A DNA stretch of 64,000 nucleotides from Paludibacter sp. 47-17 (GCA_001898935.1 MKVT01000014.1:62001-126000); one strand, 5' to 3'. Positions 38,796 to 48,974 are shown, counted from the first letter of the stretch. A program made the numbers and translations. Notes: generated by a model not told the origin, from the sequence alone.

Positions 38796-38832
38796 CAACA
38801 ACTCCGCCCGAAATTCTCAGGCGGAGTTGTTG
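38796..38832. terminator. Hairpin between two convergent T9SS genes
   Basis: CAACAACTCCGCC (38796-38808) pairs perfectly with GGCGGAGTTGTTG (38820-38832), a 13-bp stem with an 11-nt loop. On the minus strand a T-rich tract follows 8 bp later. It probably ends both convergent transcripts. Confidence 0.75.
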
Positions 38833-38842
38833 TATATACACC

Positions 38843-41212
38843 TTACATCACCCGAACCTTACAGCTTACCATCGGCTCATCCCGAGAGACGATTCGCAAC
38901 AGGTAAATACCGGTATCCAAACCTTCGATAATGTACTCTCCAGCCGAAGTGTCGGCTCTGCGGATCATCCGCCCAGCCATATCGGTAATCAGCAAGCGTA
39001 CCCTACCCTGTCCGGAAGCAAGCATCACCTTTATGGCACCCGACCGTTCATCGGTCATTACTTGTACATTTTCCCCAGCCAGCTCTTCGACAAGCGTACC
39101 CTTTTCGGTAGTAAAGCTAAGCGGCGCCGACCAGGGTCCGGCAAAACCTTTCACCCCCACTTCCCGTACACGGTAATAACAAGCTGTTCCGGCCGGCAAC
39201 TTCAACTGATCGCAGGTAGTGCCTTGAATCCCGGTTCTTTCCGCTATCAGGTGAGAAAACGCGGAATCGGTCGCCACCTGAAGGTGGGCTGTCGTATGGA
39301 TATGACCTGTTCTTCGCCATTCGAAGCGTGGTTGAGTCAGAATATTGTCATAGCCGTCGAACGGATATATCAATTCGGGTCGCCTATACAATCCTTCGGG
39401 TGTAGTGCGCAAGTAGAAACGTTGCATATTCCAATTCAAAGGTGCATACGGAGCACTGGCCCTTAACAACACATTGCCCCCGGCATCCACTCCACTAAGT
39501 TCAACCCGGTAATCATAATCCACCTGCGTCCATAAGGTATCACCGTTTTCGTCACATTCCATCAGGGTAGCGCCCGCCCCGGTACTTCCCCAATCGCGGT
39601 GCACATAGGCAATAAAATGATTCGACGACGGCAATTGTGCCAACCCAATTACTTTTGCATCCTGCCAGCCACCCGTATAGAAGTAGCGCTGGATCCACTC
39701 GGTTTCGCCCGACGCGGATAATTTCCGGAGCATTGCCCAGCCCCCCAGGCTGCCTTTTTCACTTTCGAAACCACCGGCAATACACCCTCCGTCCGCCGTA
39801 GGCAATAAGGATGTAATCTCACCCACCAGACTATCGCCCGAAGTAAGATATCCTGAATAATATACCTTTTCCCAATCCGGTTTTCCTTCGGCATTGAGCT
39901 TGGCAATAATAGTACTTTGCCGGTTGTTTAAATTATGATGTACCATTCCCCCTACAAAAATACTTCCCGATCCGTTGACCGTAACAGCCTGGAACTTGTT
40001 GTACCCGTAGTCGTTGGTAAAAACGTCCTGCGACCACAGCAGGTCACCCGATCCGGAATAGCGATTCACCCTGGGTTTCGATGGAAATCCGTTGGTGCTT
40101 CCTGCCACCACAAACCCACCCGACGGATAGGTTTTCAGAAGTGGCATGACAATAGCCGACCATTGCCATTTTTCAGAAACCATTACCTCCCATACCGAAT
40201 CACCCGATGCATTTAGCTTCATGACCGAATTCCATTCCTGGCCGGGGATGTAATTATTCAACAGTACATACATCGAACCATCCGATTCGAAATCGGCTGT
40301 TGCGCAGTTAAAATCGCCTACACCGTTACCGGCTGGTCGCCGGCCAATGACTTTCGACGAGACCAGGTTCCCTGATCTATCGAATTCTTCCACCGACACA
40401 GTCCGTTCGGGTAAAAATTGTCCGTACCGCCCCGCAATAGCCGTATAGGTTCCCCGGTCATTCATTTTGAAGAAAGATACGTAGCTTTCACTCTGATCAT
40501 CAAAACTGCGGTGGAAAACAAACGGCAACCGTGTCTCATCGCCCCCGGGTTCTTCTCCCCCTTCCCGACCGACCTGGAAAAAATCGAACCATGCCTCCGA
40601 ATCCGTATCCGTATTGCCATCCCAGGGTTGGCGTATACAATGCAATCCAATCCCATAAACACCTACCGATGCAATAGCTCCCAAACTGATCCAATCCGCA
40701 TTCGTCGGCGATATCCATACACGAATACTATCGGCCGAACGGGCACATCGCATGTATACCACCGATTCGGTATAGGGCAGCGTTTTCTGGGGACCGCCTA
40801 TCAATCGCCCTCCTTCGTCGTGGCTGAACTTTAATTCGATAAAACGCATATACGCTGCCGGTTCGTTCACATCCGATCCCATCAGCAACCCTATCCCTGC
40901 ACTCTGGTAGGTATGGGTAGGATTAAAACTCAAACGGGTAGTAACCGTCCAGGCGGCATTAGCATCATTGGTCAATTGAATGACACGAGGCGCATTAAAA
41001 TTAGATCCTGAATACAAATCGGATCCTCCATTCAGCGCAGAAGCACGTAAAAACAACTGTCCGTCAACAAGTTGAATCACTCCCGACGGATTGGGCGAAA
41101 CCGCTGTCCATTGAGTTGACAGTGCAGCTGACGTGAAATCGTCGGTAAATAAACCCTGAGCCTGAAGATACAGGCCACACAGTAAAGCTAAAAAAAGTAA
41201 TTGCCGTTTCAT
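38843..41212 (-). CDS. Large secreted protein: concanavalin-like domain, beta-propeller, T9SS tail
   Basis: 789 residues. The signal peptide ends near YLQAQG. An N-terminal lectin-like domain of the DUF1349 kind follows (about 20-215: LFTDDFTSAALSTQWTAVSP to WFDFFQVGREGG). Next is a six- or seven-repeat propeller of the delta-60 type (about 225-590) with recurring GDSVWE, GDLLWS, GKPDWE, GETEWI and GDTLWT strands. A fibronectin-like segment (about 615-705) and a T9SS sorting domain ending in TGIYLLRIVSRDE and KVRVM follow. Probably surface-exposed glycan-binding or sensing; no catalytic site is visible. Confidence 0.75.
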   Translation of the reverse strand: MKRQLLFLALLCGLYLQAQGLFTDDFTSAALSTQWTAVSPNPSGVIQLVDGQLFLRASALNGGSDLYSGSNFNAPRVIQLTNDANAAWTVTTRLSFNPTHTYQSAGIGLLMGSDVNEPAAYMRFIELKFSHDEGGRLIGGPQKTLPYTESVVYMRCARSADSIRVWISPTNADWISLGAIASVGVYGIGLHCIRQPWDGNTDTDSEAWFDFFQVGREGGEEPGGDETRLPFVFHRSFDDQSESYVSFFKMNDRGTYTAIAGRYGQFLPERTVSVEEFDRSGNLVSSKVIGRRPAGNGVGDFNCATADFESDGSMYVLLNNYIPGQEWNSVMKLNASGDSVWEVMVSEKWQWSAIVMPLLKTYPSGGFVVAGSTNGFPSKPRVNRYSGSGDLLWSQDVFTNDYGYNKFQAVTVNGSGSIFVGGMVHHNLNNRQSTIIAKLNAEGKPDWEKVYYSGYLTSGDSLVGEITSLLPTADGGCIAGGFESEKGSLGGWAMLRKLSASGETEWIQRYFYTGGWQDAKVIGLAQLPSSNHFIAYVHRDWGSTGAGATLMECDENGDTLWTQVDYDYRVELSGVDAGGNVLLRASAPYAPLNWNMQRFYLRTTPEGLYRRPELIYPFDGYDNILTQPRFEWRRTGHIHTTAHLQVATDSAFSHLIAERTGIQGTTCDQLKLPAGTACYYRVREVGVKGFAGPWSAPLSFTTEKGTLVEELAGENVQVMTDERSGAIKVMLASGQGRVRLLITDMAGRMIRRADTSAGEYIIEGLDTGIYLLRIVSRDEPMVSCKVRVM

Positions 41213-41368
41213 ACTGTTTACAATTTAAGGTACCCTCTTATTAATACTTATTAGCTATTATTTAACTACTAAAACATTTTTTGCGCTTATAAGTTAGTTA
41301 ATCATCTAATTTATAATCATTATAGAAACAATAGGACTAATTTCATTATCAATCAATTAGATACAAAA

Positions 41369-41399
41369 AACCCTGTAAAGCATCAAACTCTACAGGGTT
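41369..41399 (-). terminator. Terminator of the 41.4-44.8 kb gene
   Basis: AACCCTGTA (41369-41377) pairs with TACAGGGTT (41391-41399). On the minus strand TTTTTTGTAT follows, 22 bp after the stop codon. The rest of the 208-bp gap up to 41212 shows nothing else. Confidence 0.82.
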
Positions 41400-41420
41400 C
41401 CGTTTAAAATATAAAATTCA

Positions 41421-44400
41421 TTAATACACTACGACTTTTTGCTGGTAGCGCCGGTTGTTCATATGAACCATTACGATATAGATGCCGGCATCAAGATGAG
41501 TTTCAAAACGATCCGTCACTCTGGTTTCGACCGCCAAGCTCCGGCCCATACTATCGAATATCGAAATATCAGCTTCCGACGCTATCCCTTCAATCGTCAA
41601 CAGGGTACGATCCACACTTAGTTTTAAAGTAGTTTCCGCTACCGAAGGCAAAGCAGTAGGCGGCAATGCCTGATTAAACCTGATCACCTCCTCTTCCGAA
41701 AGGATAAGCCATCGCTGTGTTTCGGAGTTCGAGGCAATATTGAATGAAGCCGACCCGGTACTACCATTGGTTAATGCCACGAATGCCGGCGGAGTAAGCG
41801 TCGATTCGGGTCTCACAATCCAATATCCTTTTGTGGTAAAAGCGTTCGTACCCGTTCCGATTGTCAGTGCCGACCGGGCGCCCATCAACTGAAAATTCTC
41901 CACAGTGGTAGGGGTCGACCGGGCCACTAACGAAATACCATAGGCACCCGTTGTTTTGTAGGAAAAATATTTCCCCGAAGAAGCATTTCGTATCCGGTAA
42001 TATCCGGTGGCAGGAACAAAGTCGAGATACCAGGCAGCTTTATCGTCGGCAAGAGCCGCCGATGCCGTCATATCGGTATACATGAGTTGTCCGGCAGCCG
42101 ACTCTACAAGATAGGCCGTATGCATACCACGGGCAACCGATTCGTTTTTGATATAGTATTTACGGTTATCGACACTGGGGAAGGTATACGCCGGAAGCGC
42201 AAATCCACCGGTAGGCGGTAATCCATCTTCACCAAGAGCCTGCGTAATCAGCGAATTGCCGATGTACAACAACTCGGTTCCATTGTCTTCGTGCGCTCCG
42301 TTGATACCATAGGGCCACATATGCGTAGCATCGCCTTTAAGGGTGGCTCCGGCATCGTTGTCGAGGAAGCGAACTACCTGGGTGGTACGTTCGCCCAGCC
42401 ACACTCCGCCCGTTTTCAGGGGCGAAGAAGAACTGCTCCAATACGAATGGGTTCCCACTCCAATGGTATGTCCCATTTCGTGAAGTGCCGTACCCGTCTG
42501 CTGATAGCTGGCATTGGGTCCGAAACGCATCCATCCGCCATAGCTGGCTTCGGCCGTAGGAGTTCCGGAGCCATAATTCACCGTCAGGTTTAATCCCCGG
42601 ATACTGGTATGATTATTCCAATATTCCACCGCCGACTTCATTGCTGCGTCCACGCGGGTACGGTTATCGCCGGTTAAGCCCCCGTCCAACCAATAACTGA
42701 TACCTCCCTTGGGGATGGTGATTACCTTTACCACCTCGCCATACCCGACCGCATACTCCTTCGTAAGTGCGTAGGCACGCATATAATACACCGTCGACGG
42801 TTGCAGATTCTCCATCCTGAAAATCGGCTGCCCGGTGCGATCGGTTAAATAACGTACCGATCGGTTGTCGATCACTGTAGGTTCGGGATGAGTACTCCAT
42901 ACAAATCCGCGTTCCATTAAAGCACCCGAGGTTACCCCGGTAACCGTGTTCCGTCCGTAAGCTACCGTTGCACCACGGGCAATAAAGGGATGTGTGGTAA
43001 CCTGCGGCGTTGCACCGGTGGCATTGGCAATGCGGTACATAAACACGGCATCCTGAACCTTTTTGGTTTCTGCAGCCAACTGCGTTACAGCGGCATCGTT
43101 ACTATTGTATACGGCCTGCGACGCCTGAATTGCCTGAAGCAATACGGCCGCTCCTGCTCCGGTGCCATCGCCGTACACCACCATTGCCTCATCGGTGGCC
43201 GCTTTCAAAGCAGCATACGCTTCAGCCGACTCCCGGGCCAATTCCAGCACCGACTGCAATTGCGTGTTGGCAGCATACAAATCGGCTGCAACCAGGGGAT
43301 TGGCAGTAATTACTGTACGGGCAGTCGCAATAGCGGCATTGAGTTGGCCGGCAATACCAAGCTCAATTTTTTGAGTGGCGAGTTGCTCGGCATCGGTAAG
43401 TTGCGTGCTAAGGTAAGCTGCAATATCGGCAGGATTCCGCCCATGGTACTCCAGGCGGAAATTATCCATGATGGCCCAGTACCCTGTTTGCTGAAAATCA
43501 CTTTTTGCTCCGATGGTCAGCACATCGTTCTCACCCAGCAGTATATCGCTCACCTCCATATCGTAGTACGAAGGCGAAGTAGAGTTAAAGAGGATAAAAG
43601 CGGCCGACATCGTGTTGGCATAACCATTCGACGAACCACTACCTGTGTACGGGTGCTTATACAACGAATTGAAGGGGGTCGAAAATTCTTTAAACTGATT
43701 CGACCGGGCATACAAACGAGCCGAGATTATTTCGGTACCTGCTTTAAAAGCAGCTCCGCCATCGTTGTTTTTCGGGCGTTCGTAGCCTTTTGCCATCAAC
43801 CGGTATTTTCCGGCAGGCAAATTTTTAATCTCCTGGAACATGTCGAAGGTTTTCTGGTAAAATTCGACCGTATATGACCCCGGGGTTCCTCCTCCCGTCC
43901 ATCCATCGGTGGTATTGGTATCGAATCCCTGGTTCACTATCAACCGGGTCATATCGATGGGCTCGGCCGCAGATGCATTGACCAGTTTATAATTGAACAC
44001 CACATCGTTCAGCTTACCGATGGCTTGCCAGACAGCAGCCGGCGAAGTACTGGCAAGCAGTGCTTTAGCCTCATTTATAGCGTTCAGCAGAATGGAAGCA
44101 TCGTTGGCTTCGGACTTGTAAATACTTTCGGCATACGTTATTACCGACTGCAGACTATCGGTGTTCGGTATTTCGAAAGCTTCGTGCAACGAAAACTGAT
44201 CAAAGCCCAAGCGGTTGCTCAACCAGCGGAACCGGGCCATCAGATGGGTATAGGCCGGATTGCTATTGGTGAACCCTACACCGTTGAACGTCCAGCTGCC
44301 GTTGCCGGCAACCTGGGCGCCATCGAGTAAAAGGCGCGACTCGGTATTGGTAGCAGGCACATTGGTCAAAGAGGTCTTCAGCCATAATTCGGTGGCATCG

Positions 44401-44774
44401 GCCGATGTAGCGGTCAGGTATTTCACATAAAATGTAAATACATAGCTCTTACCCGATTCGATCGGCCATGAGGTGCCTATCGATCCGGCAGCCGTGGCCC
44501 CTTCATTCTTGGTTCCTACCAAATACTGCGAATCGTTGATTCCTCCGTTGGGAACCAGCGTAAAACTGGCGGTACTAAGCGGCGACTGCGACGATGTAGC
44601 ATCGGTCCAACCTGTAAATCCGTCTTCAAATCCTGGGTTTGAGATTAAATTAGCCGATGTAATTTTGTACTTCACCCCTTTAATGCTGACAGTATCGCCC
44701 TGTGTATACTGGGCGCCTGCGGGTGTGAGATGTACCAGCAAAAAAGCAAAAACAAATAAGTAAAACTGCTTCAT
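41421..44774 (-). CDS. Giant modular secreted protein with zincin-like motif and T9SS tail
   Basis: 1117 residues. The modules read in order: signal peptide (to about 21); a jelly-roll carbohydrate-binding-like domain (about 40-195, NPGFEDGFTGW); a short helical repeat; a second jelly roll (about 275-455, LPAGKYRLMAKGYER); a FIVAR-like helical region (about 455-630); a fibronectin-like domain (about 640-735, ENLQPSTVYYMRAYA). Then a domain with HEMGHTIGVGTH (about 762-773), a ricin-like beta-trefoil (about 880-1030, YYRIRNASSGKYFSY) and a T9SS sorting domain ending QQKVVVY. The HExxH motif suggests zinc binding and possibly peptidase activity, but the third ligand spacing is not the standard metzincin one. 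Substrate unknown. Confidence 0.78.
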   Translation of the reverse strand: MKQFYLFVFAFLLVHLTPAGAQYTQGDTVSIKGVKYKITSANLISNPGFEDGFTGWTDATSSQSPLSTASFTLVPNGGINDSQYLVGTKNEGATAAGSIGTSWPIESGKSYVFTFYVKYLTATSADATELWLKTSLTNVPATNTESRLLLDGAQVAGNGSWTFNGVGFTNSNPAYTHLMARFRWLSNRLGFDQFSLHEAFEIPNTDSLQSVITYAESIYKSEANDASILLNAINEAKALLASTSPAAVWQAIGKLNDVVFNYKLVNASAAEPIDMTRLIVNQGFDTNTTDGWTGGGTPGSYTVEFYQKTFDMFQEIKNLPAGKYRLMAKGYERPKNNDGGAAFKAGTEIISARLYARSNQFKEFSTPFNSLYKHPYTGSGSSNGYANTMSAAFILFNSTSPSYYDMEVSDILLGENDVLTIGAKSDFQQTGYWAIMDNFRLEYHGRNPADIAAYLSTQLTDAEQLATQKIELGIAGQLNAAIATARTVITANPLVAADLYAANTQLQSVLELARESAEAYAALKAATDEAMVVYGDGTGAGAAVLLQAIQASQAVYNSNDAAVTQLAAETKKVQDAVFMYRIANATGATPQVTTHPFIARGATVAYGRNTVTGVTSGALMERGFVWSTHPEPTVIDNRSVRYLTDRTGQPIFRMENLQPSTVYYMRAYALTKEYAVGYGEVVKVITIPKGGISYWLDGGLTGDNRTRVDAAMKSAVEYWNNHTSIRGLNLTVNYGSGTPTAEASYGGWMRFGPNASYQQTGTALHEMGHTIGVGTHSYWSSSSSPLKTGGVWLGERTTQVVRFLDNDAGATLKGDATHMWPYGINGAHEDNGTELLYIGNSLITQALGEDGLPPTGGFALPAYTFPSVDNRKYYIKNESVARGMHTAYLVESAAGQLMYTDMTASAALADDKAAWYLDFVPATGYYRIRNASSGKYFSYKTTGAYGISLVARSTPTTVENFQLMGARSALTIGTGTNAFTTKGYWIVRPESTLTPPAFVALTNGSTGSASFNIASNSETQRWLILSEEEVIRFNQALPPTALPSVAETTLKLSVDRTLLTIEGIASEADISIFDSMGRSLAVETRVTDRFETHLDAGIYIVMVHMNNRRYQQKVVVY

Positions 44775-44904
44775 GGATTATTTATTATTGAAAATTTACA
44801 ATGATCTTTACCTGATGCAAAAATAATCAAATCTTACAGGGGTAAAGAGCACGATTCGTTCAAAATAGTAGTTGATTGTTCCCAACCATCCATAAACCTG
44901 AGCT

Positions 44905-47307
44905 TCACTCAACCGGAAATTCGTAAAAATCGACCTCCCCCTGACCTATCATCAGCTGATCGAGTTGTACGTACTTCGAGAGTGCTTTTACAGCGATCAC
45001 CGACTTTCCCTGGGGCAATGCAAGCTCCGGGACCACTACTATGGCCTGTCCGCGCAATACATTCTGCTTCCAGGCCTCGCTCCTTCCAACCGTCTTATAA
45101 TCAAACACCTGACAATCGCCGTCATTCACTTTCACCCCGATTTTCATCCCCGTCCCATCCACAGCATGATTCGGAACCGCCGCAATGCGTATCCAATAAC
45201 TGCCCGCCCGGGCCAATTCCACTTCAAACTCCAATTCGCCATCCTGCGGCAACTGAACCGCCGAGAAACTATGCCCCAATCCGTCGATTACCTTTGCCCC
45301 TTCGGCCCTATTCCTCGCCTGCGATGCATTCAGGGCTATTCCATTCCTTGTCCCGGACGGCCGGCGACGGGGATTCAACTTACCCACCTCGATCAGTGAA
45401 TCGAGTTTTGAAAAATCGGGCGCAGCAAACACCGGCAACGAACGGGGACGAAAATCCATCATCCGCTCCCATTTACCCTGCTCCATCCGATTATAAATTG
45501 CAGTAAGCTTCCCGATTTCTTCATAAGCCAGCTCGCTTTTCAAAGCCTCGCCACGGGCCGCCAGCTCTTTTCCGGCTAACGCCGACCAACCGGCCAGCTG
45601 TGCATACAACCACTTGCAGTTCATCAACGAAGCACCCTTCACCGGATATTCAATCAGCTGGAAATAAGCCGGAAGCAAACGCTCCGGAACCTTCGCACCC
45701 AGGGTATCCACCCTTTCCACCAACCGCTCATAAGCCTTCAGCCGGTTGTGCAACTCGTTATTAAATTCCGGATTATACTCCGAATCGCGTACCGGCGTGC
45801 GCCCGCCCCGGCCGTAGCCAGGCTCTTCCACCCTGCTCCATCCCATAAATTCGGGTTTTCGGATCGTAGCCAACCGATAATATTCCTTTTTAACCTGCGC
45901 AAGTTCGCCGGCCAACTCCGCTCCGAATTCACGCTCCATCCAGCTCTGTAAATGCGAGAATCCAGGCCCGATGCTGCCGATATTCCAAGCCATATCCAAG
46001 AAATACTCCGTCAGGTATTCGGCAGGTTTCAGGTCGCCGACGTTCAGTATCCACAACCGGTCGGCGCCATGTTCGTAGGCGCGTTTCATTTCGGTATAAA
46101 TCAAACCCGGCGACGTAGTTGCCAACCAAAGATAATCGTGCGGCCTGCCCCAATACGAAACATGGTAATACACTCCCGAGCTCCCCGAACGCCGGCGTTC
46201 CCCTTCGTCCGACAAACGCTTGATATACCCATAATTATCGTCGCACCAGATGAGCGTTACCGGATCGGGAACTTCCAGACCGCTGTCATATACATCCAAC
46301 ACTTCCTTATAGGGAATAAACACCTGCGGAATCTGATCCGTACGCCTGTCGATGTACTTTTCAAGCAACTGTTGCTGGGCGGGAATAATCTGCGACAAAG
46401 CCTTTTTATGTTCCTCCGGCGTTTTTACGCCTTCCATCATCCCATCGTGTTTGCCCCGCATCCCGATGGTAAAAATATTTTCCGACTGCTGCAGCTCCAT
46501 CAGTCGCTCCGACCAGTAATCCAGCACATTATCGCGATTGGTTACGAAATTATAATCGCCTTTCCCCGCCACATCCCATTCGCCGGCCGAGTTTCGCACC
46601 AGCGGCTCACAATGCGACGTACCCACTACAATTCCATACTTATCGGCCATCTTGCGGTTTCCTTCCACGAAATAAAACGGCACCGTACATTCGTGCATAG
46701 CCGGCCAGATGGTATTGGCCCGCAGTCGCAACATCAATTCGAAAATTTTCTCATAAGCCCCGGGACCGATCGCTCCTTTTGCCGATTGGGGCGCCAGGGT
46801 TTGAGTAGCCCAGGGCATCAACCCCCAATCTTCGTCGTTGAGGAAAATACCCCTGTATTTCACCGAAGGAGTACGAGCTTCCACCTGGGCAGGAAGTTCA
46901 AACCGATCGACCGGCTGCGGTTTTACATCGGCAAAATAATGCCAGGGCGACACCCCCAACAACCGCGAAAGCTCCAGCAATCCATAAGCCTTTCCCCGCG
47001 CATCGCTACCCGAGACGATCAGCCGGTCGCTCTGCGTTTTCAGACTGAAGTTTTCCCACCTGCCTTTTAATTCCCGTGGCGTTTGCACCACGATACGCGC
47101 CTTCGAAGCCCGGTCGACCAGCACCAGATCGGCACCTACCACGGCTTGCACATCGCGCCGCAACAACTCGAAGGCGGTAAATACCACTTGCTTTTCGCGC
47201 TTGTCAATATAGATAGCGGTCGACTTCCCGCGTTCGAACAAATCGGTCTGTGCAAAGCCCAGCGCCGGAACTAAAATGGCGAATAGTAAAATTTTGGTAA
47301 ACTTCAT
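44905..47307 (-). CDS. GH115 alpha-glucuronidase-like glycoside hydrolase
   Basis: 800 residues from the ATG at 47307; the frame opens 14 codons earlier without signal features. The signal peptide ends near LGFAQ. The family-typical segments are SPWHYFADVKPQPV (about 138-151), SVKYRGIFLNDEDWGLMPWA (about 163-182), TIWPAMHEC (about 217), IGMRGKHDGMM (about 300) and IWCDDNYGYIKRLSD (about 373). GH115 enzymes remove (4-O-methyl-)glucuronic acid from xylan or other side chains, and here the target may be arabinogalactan or pectin. A C-terminal beta domain (about 655-795) follows. A minus-strand TATTTTTG (47330-47337) sits upstream. Confidence 0.92.
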   Translation of the reverse strand: MKFTKILLFAILVPALGFAQTDLFERGKSTAIYIDKREKQVVFTAFELLRRDVQAVVGADLVLVDRASKARIVVQTPRELKGRWENFSLKTQSDRLIVSGSDARGKAYGLLELSRLLGVSPWHYFADVKPQPVDRFELPAQVEARTPSVKYRGIFLNDEDWGLMPWATQTLAPQSAKGAIGPGAYEKIFELMLRLRANTIWPAMHECTVPFYFVEGNRKMADKYGIVVGTSHCEPLVRNSAGEWDVAGKGDYNFVTNRDNVLDYWSERLMELQQSENIFTIGMRGKHDGMMEGVKTPEEHKKALSQIIPAQQQLLEKYIDRRTDQIPQVFIPYKEVLDVYDSGLEVPDPVTLIWCDDNYGYIKRLSDEGERRRSGSSGVYYHVSYWGRPHDYLWLATTSPGLIYTEMKRAYEHGADRLWILNVGDLKPAEYLTEYFLDMAWNIGSIGPGFSHLQSWMEREFGAELAGELAQVKKEYYRLATIRKPEFMGWSRVEEPGYGRGGRTPVRDSEYNPEFNNELHNRLKAYERLVERVDTLGAKVPERLLPAYFQLIEYPVKGASLMNCKWLYAQLAGWSALAGKELAARGEALKSELAYEEIGKLTAIYNRMEQGKWERMMDFRPRSLPVFAAPDFSKLDSLIEVGKLNPRRRPSGTRNGIALNASQARNRAEGAKVIDGLGHSFSAVQLPQDGELEFEVELARAGSYWIRIAAVPNHAVDGTGMKIGVKVNDGDCQVFDYKTVGRSEAWKQNVLRGQAIVVVPELALPQGKSVIAVKALSKYVQLDQLMIGQGEVDFYEFPVE

Positions 47308-47429
47308 GACTTTAGATTTAAAAAGACCACAAAAATAGAAAAAATGCACTATATTTCGGGACTCATTGCGTCGAAACTAGCTATTTACGAATTCGTTTGT
47401 ATAGAAAATAGTACATAATTCACCGGTAT

Positions 47430-47915
47430 ATGAAAACAAATGTAACGATCGTCGTGGCTCTTATGATGGTCACTTTCCACACCAACTCCTGCTCCACTGT
47501 TTCCAAAACGAGCGACCCCCGGCTCCGTGCCGAACTGTTGAGTAAGGCCGATGCCAGGGATCTGGATATTCAGGTTCGTGAAATGATTCCCATGCAGGGA
47601 AATTCGCAGTTTCTTACGCCCGAGTACCATATTGCAGTAAAAGGCGATACGGTAATCTCGCATTTACCCTACTTCGGAAGGGCCTATTCGGCTCCGTACA
47701 GTGGCGGTAATGTATTTAGTTTCAAGGCTCCCCTGTTAAGTTACAAGGTCGACGACTCCCGGAAAACAGGCCCGGTACGAATTACCTTCAGCACCAAAAC
47801 CATCGACGACACATTCACCTTTCACATCGACTTGTTTGAGAACCGAAAGGCCTCGGTACGCGTCAGCGCCGTCAACCGGCAGGGAATTTCCTATTCGGGC
47901 GAGCTAAGCGATTAA
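47430..47915 (+). CDS. DUF4251-type small lipoprotein
   Basis: 161 residues. A signal with a cysteine near 21 (FHTNSCSTV) predicts a lipoprotein. The segment DTVISHLPYFGRAYSAPYSG (about 73-92) is the hallmark of the Bacteroidota DUF4251 family, whose function is unknown. It stands alone on the plus strand between two minus-strand glycosidase genes; its last 4 bp overlap the end of the GH43 gene tail to tail. Confidence 0.72.
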   Translation: MKTNVTIVVALMMVTFHTNSCSTVSKTSDPRLRAELLSKADARDLDIQVREMIPMQGNSQFLTPEYHIAVKGDTVISHLPYFGRAYSAPYSGGNVFSFKAPLLSYKVDDSRKTGPVRITFSTKTIDDTFTFHIDLFENRKASVRVSAVNRQGISYSGELSD

Positions 47916-48883
47916 AAAATACCTTCGCTGGTCATCTGTACGCGTTTCATGCTGCCATCGCGGTTGTAGTACAACCGGTCGATACACACCGAGCGGTGGT
48001 AACTGCCGCCATTGGTATTGATACCGCCGTTGTGGTACACGAAATACCACTTGCCTTTAAATTCGACGATGGCCTGATGGTTGGTATTGCTGTTGCCGGC
48101 TATTTCGTTCAAAATACCTTTATATTCCCAGGGGCCGTTGATGGATTTACTCATGGCATAGGCAATTTTTTCGGGGAAACCGGTGGCATACGAGAGGTAA
48201 TACCAGTCGCCCCGTTTGTGAATCCAGGGCGCTTCGGTAAAGGCTGGTAAATCCACCGTCATTATTTCGCTGTCGAGTTCGATCATATTGTCCTTCAGGC
48301 GGGCATAGTAACACTGGGTATTTCCCCAGAAAAGATAGGCCTGCCCGTCCTTATCGATATATACCGTCGGGTCGATATCGTCCCACGATATTTTCGTATA
48401 TTCAGTAGTCATATCATTGGTAATCAAAGCTGTGCCCCGGGCATCCTTAAAAGGGCCTACCGGCGAATCGGACACCATCACTCCGATGGCTTTTCCGTGA
48501 ATGGAGGCATGTTCGGTAGTAATATACCAGTAAAATTTCCCATTACGTTCAATCACCTGGGCTGCCCAGGCATTGTTACCTTTTGCCCAGGCGATATCCG
48601 AATTGCGCAACGGCACAGGATGTTCGTACCAGGTTTTCAGATCGATCGACGAAAACACGAGCCAGTTGGGCATCGTATAGCGACTGCCATCGCCTGCATC
48701 CTGCCCGGCATAAATGTAGAACGTACCGTCGTGTACCAGCGCAGCCGGGTCGGCAGTGAATTTGTGCGTAAACAGCGGATTGCCTTTGGGCTCGAATTTA
48801 ACGGTTTGTTGTGCCTCTTGGGCGGGCAGTACCAAAGCGGCAGCCAATGCCATCGTTACAAAAGTTAGTCTCATGTGTTTCAA
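47912..48883 (-). CDS. GH43-family glycosidase
   Basis: 323 residues, a single five-bladed propeller with a signal peptide (to about 21; the second ATG at codon 4 is an equally good start). Catalytic acidic residues are visible as base Asp in FTADPAALVHDG (about 45), Asp in SWDDIDPTVYID (about 175) and acid Glu in AFTEAPWIHKRG (about 220). Such enzymes act on arabinose- or xylose-containing side chains; the subfamily is not resolved. A TATTTTTG minus-strand box (48903-48910) lies 20 bp before the start. Confidence 0.9.
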   Translation of the reverse strand: MKHMRLTFVTMALAAALVLPAQEAQQTVKFEPKGNPLFTHKFTADPAALVHDGTFYIYAGQDAGDGSRYTMPNWLVFSSIDLKTWYEHPVPLRNSDIAWAKGNNAWAAQVIERNGKFYWYITTEHASIHGKAIGVMVSDSPVGPFKDARGTALITNDMTTEYTKISWDDIDPTVYIDKDGQAYLFWGNTQCYYARLKDNMIELDSEIMTVDLPAFTEAPWIHKRGDWYYLSYATGFPEKIAYAMSKSINGPWEYKGILNEIAGNSNTNHQAIVEFKGKWYFVYHNGGINTNGGSYHRSVCIDRLYYNRDGSMKRVQMTSEGIF

Positions 48884-48974
48884 ATTTTAATTACTGTGGA
48901 TACAAAAATACACCAACCCGGCCACTTGTCGAGAAACAAATCTGCCTGATTGGTGTACAAAAACGTAAAAACGA

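Noticed and set aside
45952-47070. A 372-codon plus-strand frame opposite GH115
   Set aside because: Shadow frame; the GH115 reading has all family motifs.
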